DNA of 64,000 bases from the NCBI GenBank assembly GCA_015039465.1, contig MU130080.1, positions 71,344 to 135,343 of the forward strand. Reading direction: 5' to 3'. Position numbers and translations under genes: made by a program. Below are positions 57,005 through 64,000 of this stretch, one piece after another. How positions within the stretch are numbered: the first letter of the stretch is position 1; each line of letters starts with the position of its first letter. The notes beneath the pieces are model-generated. The model did no database searches, had not been told where the DNA came from, and saw nothing but the letters and a program-made list of their open reading frames with translations. The stretch comes from Phlegmacium glaucopus. Taxonomy: Eukaryota > Basidiomycota > Agaricomycetes > Agaricales > Cortinariaceae.

Positions 57005-58359
57005 CTATGCTTCCCACGTTTATGCTGCAGCCCACCCCATTTGTCAACCCTAATACTACTGAGGACCAGGCCATCCAATTATTAAAAAATATTTGGCATG
57101 CTGGTAACGAAGCTGATAAGGTTATGTGGCAACAACAAAATATTGATGACACAGCCGATCTCACGGAATGCCATTGGTTACAATCAGAAGCAGATGTCTT
57201 AAGGGTTCAGGGCTCAATTGATGATGAGGAGAGTCTTCGAAAAGAAGAAATGAATAAGAATAAAATGAAGTACATCCCAATTCCCAATAGAGATGTCCTG
57301 ACAATAGCTCCAGTAATTGCTTCCAACTATGCAATTAGAAAGATGGAAAAAGGTCTTTACGTCAAACTCTGGTATTATACTAATGCTGGTCTAGATGAAG
57401 CTTTTCACACCTCTAACATGACAAATGATGAGGTGATGGTCATGCTCTGACAACCCAATAACTCAACTTCTTGGGTTCCTGCAGCCTCTGCCAAGACTGC
57501 ATCTGGTAATTGACGACAAAGACATCTCATGGGAGGATTTTTGTCAGGCGGCCCCCCAAATTATTGTTGCTATGGAGGAAGCCAACTGGCCAAGTTCTGG
57601 GGAAATTTACAGGTTCATGAGCTCCAATCATCTAGAGATCCCCTTGATCAAAGGGTTCTTATTGTCTACCAAGCCGAACAAAGGAGGCTCTGGCATCTCG
57701 CTATTTCCTCCCCCCGTGGCACTTATAACCTTTCTTGAATTAACGAAGAAATCATTTGTAGGACTTGTGAAAGTGTTTACTGGGATGACTGTAGGCTGAA
57801 AGATAATGAGGGAGATTGTGCGTTTCTCCTTCCTCTTCCCCCTGTAAGATGAGACTAAAAGCTTCCATCACTTTGCTCTTCACCCATGTTCTCCACATCT
57901 CTTTCACATTCATCTCTTGTCCTACATACACCTATTATTGTGACACGCACACCTATGTATGGCTGTATCAGACCGGTCAGACCATTGAGGAATGGCTCCC
58001 GTCTCTCTTCCACAATGAAGATCAGGGATTCATGACATTTCTTGCGAGGCTTGCCATCGCTCTGTATCCCCAGCCCGTCACTCTTCAACCATGAGACAGC
58101 CCTTGCCCGACAAGCCTCATCAGGGAAAAGGTTGGATTTTCACCCAAGCACTCTTGGAAGGGTCTATTCCGCTTGTGCCATCTGTCTTGGCTGTCACCCA
58201 CACAAAATTGTCAACTGCAACTCGCTATTGCTATGGGACAACTCTTTCTCCACTCTCTCAATTTGAATCAACAAGATGCTCTCAATGCAAGACGGCCAGC
58301 CAGTCTGCGCAGACTGGCAATGGGCAGTCAGCTGTTCCAGCTCTCATCATGACAACCAT

Positions 58360-60962
58360 CATCTTTGTTCCGGATGTGCTTCCTCGTCTCATGGTGCTCA
58401 GGAGTGCCCTCGAGTGCAGAAAATCCCAAGTGCTCACTCCCTATAAACCGGATGTCTGGGAGTTCTTTTTATTTAAAGCAGGCTTACTCAAAAAGTATCC
58501 TCATCTTCCCCAGAGCCTCCATACAGGCTTCAGCCTTAATATCCTCAAAATTACTCAGACCCAGACACCCCCTAATAAAACTTCAATCACCAAGCTTGCA
58601 GGACAATTCAATAAAATTGTTGACCTTGAGATTGCCAAACAGCGCTACCTCAGACCCCTCACCCAAGAGGAAGTTGAGGCTCTCGTTGGCCCCTTTCAAT
58701 CTTCCCCCTTTTCCATTATACCAAAGCCAGGAAGGCCTAATTGCTTTCATATTCTACAGAATCATTCCTTTCCTCATAATACCTCCACCCTATTCCCTAA
58801 TCCTTCCATTAATTTGTTTGTCAATTCAGATGATTTCCCAATGACTTGGGGTACCTTCTCAATTGTCGCTCTACTCATCCACCAGTTCCCTCCAAACTCT
58901 CAAATGGCCACTCGTGATGTCGCTGAAGCCTATTGCACCATTCCTTTACACTCATATCAGTGGCCCAAATCGCAGAAGGCATTTTCTGTCTCAATTTGGC
59001 GACATGTTTCAGAGTCTCACCTTCCTCCAGAGTTTACAGTGTGGTTGCTGATGCTGGGACAGACCTCTTCTGACATCAGGGGATTGGCCCATTGGTCAAG
59101 TGGGTTGACAACCATGCCTTCTTCTGTGTCCTCCTTATCTACCTCCATGGGTACTCCATGGGTACAATCAACAGTGTAAGGCTCAACACTTGCACCTCTC
59201 ATCACAAGGTCAGCAACAAGATGGAGGTCATCTCTGGTATGGCGGTGACACCTTCCCAGATGGTACACTTGATGAACATGTTGAGGACTGTCAATTTCCC
59301 TGTCTTGACTTCTTGGCTAGCTCTACTTGCTCTGCTGAGGATCAGCAGTACTCCTACAACTTCCACGACATTTGTTACATTCCGTCTTACGTTACTCCGG
59401 TCCAGCTCCGTCGGAGCCGTCTCCGGTAGTCCGTACTCCGAACAGTGCCTTCCCTTATTCCCCGAACTACTCTTCCTATGTTCAACTCCGAGACTTCTCC
59501 GTGTCATTCCGGTTCCTCCGTCCATACTCCAAACCCGTTATCACTTCTTCGCCACTACCACTATTCTTTGTCATCATCTTTTCCATCATCAGTCAGCACA
59601 CCAGCCATGGATTATTCACCCAAGAATGCAGGACCTTTTCTGGGAGCAGAACACAGCACTTATATTTATATTCTATATTTCGGTTGCAATTCCTTTTATA
59701 TTTAAAGTACTCGAACTTGTATGTTTTCCCTCAGTTCGAATATCAACTTAGTTTCCTCCTCTTGTTCTTCCTCTAAGTCACTGAGGTCTTCCGACTTGTT
59801 ACTTTCTTCTTCCGTTCCGAAATCAGGACACCTTAGGAGCTGGGCGGCACAGCACACACACTGAGGCCAACATCCTTTCTGGGTTACTGTTCCGGTTCCA
59901 TTCCGGAGTAACTCCGACGTGACTTCTCCTCTTTGTCTTAAACTTAACAACATTGACTGTCTGTCAGATCAGCTTGGAATTCCTTGGGAGTGTTCCAAAG
60001 ACATCCCCTTTTCCTCCTCTGCAGCTTACATTGGTCTTCAATTGGATCTACAGTCTCTCAGTGTGTCCCTCAGTGTTCAGAAAAGAGCCAAGTACATTGT
60101 CAACATCAAGGAATGGCTTCACACACCAAACCACATTCTACATGATGTACAAAAAATATACGGTAAGCTATTACATGCATGTCTCGTCATCACAGTTGGC
60201 TGGGCTTACCTCACTGGACTTGAAGCCAGGCTTTGATTATGTAATAACCACCCCTTTGTTGCTTATGCTCCTGTCAAAGGAGTCAACAACAACTTGCTCT
60301 GGTGGCTTGCTTGTCCTTCCGTCTCCAGACCCATTCCAACCCCCCACAGCCTCGTCGACCCCAAAGCATTCTCAGATGCCAGCTCCGGAGTTGGTATTGG
60401 CATCATCATCAATGGCAGATGGCGGGCATAGTGTCTTATACCTGGCTGGCAGACTCTCGATGGCAGCAGAGATATTGGTTGGGCTGAGGCCGTTGGGTTT
60501 GAATTACTGGTCAGGACCATCCCACGGTTTGTTGGTCCTAGCAGGCACTTTAAGGTCTATGGCAACAACATTGGGGTCATCAAGGGATGGAAGAATCACA
60601 GGAGTAGGAGTAGGGCAATCAATGGTGTGTTCTGGAGGATACATTCCTTCCTCGAGGACTTCAGTGGCATTGTCTTCATCCATTCAGCATATGTTCCCAG
60701 TAAATCCAACCAGGCTGATGGCCCTTCAACAGGAGCCTACCCATCAGTCGACCTCCTGTTACCCAAGATCCAGTTCTCATCTGATCTTGACAGGTTCATT
60801 GTTGATACCATGCACTCATACACCCCCACCAAGCTTAGGCTCTTCAGGGAAGGCCAATATTCCCCACCTCTCACAAAGTGCATTGCTGACACTGTCTCAG
60901 ACTGTCATTCCAGTGAACATCCCTCTGCCTCATCTTATGACCACAACAGCTACTTCAGTTGA
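58360..60962 (+). pseudogene. Reverse transcriptase-RNase H of the DIRS-like element (interrupted)
   Basis: RT segments: YKPDVWEFFLFKAGLLKKYP, SFPHNTSTLFPNPSINLFV, DDFPMTWGTFSIVALLIHQF and ATRDVAEAYCTIPLHSYQW. The frame then shifts near 59030, and a TGA stands just before HQGIGPLVKWVDNHAFF; the catalytic pair expected as DD reads DN. The LTR at 59373-59949 splits the codons for NFHDI and DCLSDQLGIPWE. RNase H-like parts follow: AFSDASSGVGIGI, GWAEAVGFELL, VYGNNIGVIKGW and SAYVPSKSNQADGPS, in changing frames. The protein would copy element RNA into DNA; this copy cannot. Confidence 0.8.
59373..59949 (+). mobile_element. Solo LTR (577 bp) of the gypsy-type family at the left window end
   Basis: Begins TGTTACATTCCG and ends CTTAACA, with the 5-bp duplication ACATT at 59368-59372 and 59950-59954. 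It is similar throughout to the reverse complement of 479-1060. Only one LTR is present, so the element was lost by LTR-LTR recombination after insertion into the RT sequence. Open frames inside on both strands are not genes. Confidence 0.92.
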
Positions 60963-61089
60963 TGCTGCCCTCCCTACCTATCTTGCTTCATGTTTCTCGA
61001 CACCGCTTGACAACCCGTTGACTTCGTTAGTTAGGGCTCATAAATACCAACACAACCTTACTCCCCTAGTTTCAGAGCTTTGTCCTCAC

Positions 61090-62458
61090 TGTCCAGCCCA
61101 CGATTGTTTAAGGCCCTGGACGCCCGTTTTCTCAAGGTCCATCCTTCATACAGATGGTCTCAACCTTGAGATAACTGATGCAGATCTCGACTGTGTCATC
61201 ACCATCATTAATACATCCTGGCAGCCTACTACTTGTGAGACATACGGTGCTGGTCTACTTGTCTTTCACGTGTTTTGTGACCAGAGAACCATCGCTGAGC
61301 CCCAATGGTGCCCTGCCAACCCCATACTCACATGCTGACATTCATATTGAGTTGTGCAGGTTCTTACTCCAGTAAGACCCTCACCAACTATTTTTATGCA
61401 GTACGAGCATGGCATGTCCTACATGGTGCTCCATAGAAGATGAACTCCACTGAGATGAAAGCAGCTCTTTGTTGAGTTTTGGTGTCGGCATGAAGAACTA
61501 AACTTGCAAGATGACTCAAGCGATAGCTTAGGCACTGTGCGAGGGCAGGAGTATGCAATAGTATTGGTTCACACCAATAAGGAGTCACCTCCTTATTGCT
61601 GTGCTTAAATACCCTACATGCTGTGGCTGTACTAATGATAGTAATCTACGAGCTGTATCCACTATTGGTCAACATACTACTACATTATTATGATGCAATA
61701 CCACGTGACTAGCACATAAGTAACTAGAATATTCCAACACTCTTGACGGAGCAACCATACTCACTCCCCCAGCCTCCAAAAGGCCAAAGCGTCTGCTGTT
61801 GACACTCCCCATTATCACGTCCATTGCTGGGAGGCTCAATTTGTCTGTGCCCCTAGATGCCGCAGTCTATGCTTGCCTCACAACCACTTTCTATTTGGCT
61901 GCACGTCTCGGTGAGTTTACTGTTGCTTCTCTCAAAGCCTTCAACTCAGCCCTTCACGTCAAACCTTCTGACATCCATCACGACGAGGATCGTCACGGAT
62001 TTTGCATTTCCATCTTCCACCTGCCTTGGACAAAGACTACGGTTACTGGCAATGCCAAAGACGTCTATTGGGCTGCACAGGCTGGTCCGTCTGATCCCCA
62101 GGCCGCCCTCACAAATCACCTCCTGGTCAATGCCCCCTCTGCTCACAACCCACTCTTCACATGGAGACACCCTCAAGGTATCTGCCCTCTGACTCGCACC
62201 AAGTTTTTAAGATGCATCAACTTAGCAGCTGCCAAGTTAGGCATCCCATCACTAAAAGGCCATGGTATCCGCATCAGCATGACATTAGAGTATCTACTAT
62301 GTGGGATACCTTTTGACATCGTTAAGTCCATTGGTTGCTGGTCTAGCGAGTTGTTCCTTCTTTACCTCCGTCAACACACAGTCATTATTGCACTCTACAT
62401 TCAGGGCACTCCTGTCATGAAGACATTCACTCACTACACTATGCCTCCACCTCGTTAA
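61090..62458 (+). pseudogene. Tyrosine recombinase of the DIRS-like element (interrupted)
   Basis: The N-terminal core-binding part reads SWQPTTCETYGAGLLVFHVF near 61220 and then, with a frame change, reaches the 270-bp solo LTR at 61470. The catalytic part, from about 61750, has the first Arg in AARLGEFTVASL, the H-x-x-R box in KGHGIRISMTLEYLL, the position usually His/Trp in GCWSSEL and the Tyr nucleophile in LFLLYLRQH. All four catalytic positions can therefore be seen. The frame is open from 61799 to the stop at 62456-62458. This enzyme would insert the circular DNA copy. The gene is dead because of the insertion and frame change. Confidence 0.82.
61470..61739. mobile_element. Solo LTR, 270 bp, second family
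   Basis: TGTTGAGTTTTGG ... ATTCCAACA with TG...CA ends and a 5-bp inverted terminus (TGTTG/CAACA), flanked by the 5-bp duplication CTCTT at 61465-61469 and 61740-61744. Size and ends suit a Ty1/copia-type LTR, but the internal part is gone, so the superfamily is open. It splits the tyrosine recombinase gene. Confidence 0.88.
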
Positions 62459-62489
62459 GCCTGGTACTGGTGCATCAGCAAATTCAGGA

Positions 62490-62570
62490 TTTTCCCATAG
62501 TTTGTCATAGTCACATCACACAAAGTTATATTTTCCCATAGTATCATATAGTCACATCACCATACTTATA
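62490..62570 (+). repeat. Imperfect tandem repeat, two copies of about 40 bp
   Basis: TTTTCCCATAG ... ATAGTCACATCAC ... TTATA occurs at 62490-62530 and again at 62531-62570, just after the recombinase stop. It may belong to the 3' non-coding end of the DIRS-like element. Confidence 0.7.
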
Positions 62571-64000
62571 GTTCCATAGCATCCATGTGACATGCACCAG
62601 CTGTATTGATTGTTACGAGTTTCGAAGGGGATAGGGTTTTTTAGACTTTAGATAGAAGAAATATATCGAGTGAAAAGATAATAATATTGTCCGTAATTCT
62701 ATGAGGTTCTTATACTACAAGGGAGTGGCATAGTGGCCTTTCCTAACATAATGGTGCCACGAAACTATAGTACGGAAAAGGCAAGAGGCCGCAGGCCACC
62801 TCGCTTGGTCCATACTCTACGAGCTAGGTACGCATCTGTCCGAGTTTAGTAATTAAGTGAAAAGAAACAAAACAATTAAAAGAAAGAAAGAAAAGATATC
62901 CTAACTATGGCCTCGTGTAGCCGGCCTTACTTCCCCACACAGCACAGACCAGCACTGTCCAGCAGTGTATTGTCACTCTATCACACTGGCATAGCTTTGT
63001 CACCGTGTCACATTAGAGCCACACATTTTTTATTTAAGTTAAATAAACCAGCCCTAAACAAAGTCTGTGTGCAAAGTTGATCTTTACATATATGGGAATT
63101 TTTTTGTCACTCCAACTTTGTTACTGCACATCTGTTGCCATGTCTACCCTCCTCTCAACCACCACCATGTACACTCTGGTGTTGTGTGGGCGGCACCTGT
63201 TGAGCCCGTTTTATTTTTTTTTAAAATTGTTTTTTAACTAATTAATACTACTGCTTAGGTTCTACCACTGACGACGCCAGATGCTCACTCTTAGCTATGG
63301 CCTCGTCATTTACTCAGCTCTTCCCCATCGAAATAGGTTTGCTTTGGTACATCTGATACCCACCCACCCCCGGCATACTACCACAACCACTAACAGCAAC
63401 AAATGACAAGTCGCATACCTACCTCCTAGCCCCAGAAGATATGAGGTGACAATGAGCGCCAAGGTGAGGAGTTTTTTGAATTTCTTACTGTTCTTTTTAA
63501 AAACTAACAAATTGCTACTTTTAGCTATAATTTCGACAACCTCAACTACCCAGCCCCTCCTCCCTATCCAAATGGGATGTGAGGGGTTTGTTTCAGGCCG
63601 TTTCAACACTCCAACCACCTCTGCCTGTTTTCAACATGCAACAGCATCCAACACCTCATTTACAAACCTACTATTGATACTATGGGTAGTACATATATAA
63701 TATGACTCAGACTGTGTAGATAGTTGAATATAATATGATTTCATCAGGAAAACAGTGAGGTCTCCAGCTTTCAAAGTCTTCGACTTTTGATGGCTTTTGA
63801 TGTCTTTATGACTTCATCTTCTGGATTCCAATATTGTCTTCTCACTTCAATGGCCTTCGTCTTTTGCTTGTATCTTTATTAGTATTTGCCCTAGTATCAA
63901 TAAATCTTTCAAGTCTGTCATTTCGGTCTTATATGCTTTCAGTATTTACCTATGATCAATAATTTGTCTTTCACTACGACAACAATTTCAAATCAAAATG
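62571..64000. other. AT-rich flank, no supported gene
   Basis: May include the unlocated right terminus of the DIRS-like element. Frames at 63310-63700 on both strands show no known motif. CTTTTGATGG-CTTTTGATG and related CTTCGTCTTTTG words near 63780-63870 are low-complexity. Confidence 0.4.

Larger units (their letters stand above)
55410..57840 (+). pseudogene. Gag-like region of the DIRS-like element (interrupted)
   Basis: Before the 1558-bp insertion the frame reads TQPCQNALTML; after it, from the second target-site copy, PTFMLQPTPFVNPNTTEDQA, IQLLKNIWHAGNEADKV and YIPIPNRDVLTIAPVIASNY to a stop at 57450. Further frames (LIVYQAEQRRLWHLAISS, PRGTYNLS) continue the resemblance, with stops, to about 57800. 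The sequence resembles the N-terminal protein that precedes RT in mushroom DIRS-like elements. A role as Gag is assumed from position. Confidence 0.6.
55390..62458 (+). mobile_element. DIRS-like (tyrosine-recombinase) retroelement, decayed and broken by three insertions
   Basis: Order on the plus strand: gag-like frame, reverse transcriptase, RNase H, tyrosine recombinase. This is the plan of DIRS-type elements, which integrate with a recombinase rather than an integrase. Insertions by other elements lie at 55447-57004, 59373-59949 and 61470-61739. Frame changes and stops occur in all coding parts. I could not find its terminal repeats; the left end must lie between about 55180 and 55400 and the right end beyond 62458. 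Confidence 0.8.

Noticed and set aside
59372..59776. Overlapping open frames on both strands as genes
   Set aside because: They fall inside the solo LTR that interrupts the RT gene and mirror those at the left window end.
1..64000. tRNA or rRNA genes
   Set aside because: No cloverleaf with matching A- and B-box sequences or conserved rRNA blocks was found by eye; a tRNAscan run would be decisive.

Overview
The window is nuclear DNA of a filamentous fungus, most likely an agaricomycete (Basidiomycota). Genes carry several introns of about 50-70 nt with GT...AG borders, the protein families (GRAM/VASt protein, Dicer, F-box/LRR paralogues, cytochrome P450, homeodomain factor) fit that group, and the right end holds a tyrosine-recombinase retroelement of a type common in mushroom genomes. 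I cannot name the species. All exon borders were read by eye from reading frame and splice motifs.

Left part (1-26.4 kb): the window opens inside a Ty3/gypsy-type retrotransposon on the minus strand (gag start plus 5' LTR). After about 2.5 kb without clear genes comes a row of minus-strand housekeeping genes: a CorA-type Mg2+ transporter (3.6-6.3 kb), a PX-domain AGC kinase (7.3-11.6 kb), the ribosome-biogenesis factor Utp14 (12.4-15.4 kb) and a GRAM/VASt membrane-contact-site protein (23.0-26.4 kb). A decayed Dicer lies head to head with Utp14 (15.5-18.9 kb). Its 3' end stops at a 1.4-kb inverted-repeat region that contains a hAT-like MITE with a perfect 8-bp target duplication. A small tandem array of RING-finger/membrane genes follows (20.4-21.8 kb).

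Middle part (26.5-38.1 kb): a segment with an F-box/LRR gene and the 3' part of a convergent gene occurs three times. The convergent gene is complete only in the third unit, where its protein carries 53-residue tandem repeats. Cupin-like and ABC-transporter-like fragments lie between units one and two.

39-51.4 kb is ordinary gene space: an uncharacterised protein, a homeodomain factor, thioredoxin, an OB-fold-like protein with an in-frame stop, an RRM/RGG RNA-binding protein and a P450.

Right part (51.9-62.5 kb) is mobile DNA. Two 734-bp terminal-inverted-repeat units stand head to head and form a nearly perfect 1.47-kb palindrome. Two further inverted-repeat elements and a partial third copy of the 734-bp unit follow. 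From 55.4 to 62.5 kb lies a DIRS-like retroelement (gag-like, RT-RNase H, tyrosine recombinase) broken by three later insertions, each with its own target duplication: a 1558-bp TIR element (9-bp TSD), a 577-bp solo LTR related to the LTR at the left window end (5-bp TSD) and a 270-bp solo LTR (5-bp TSD). The 1558-bp element carries eight C-run/G-run hairpins mostly followed by T-rich tracts, the most unusual structure in the window.
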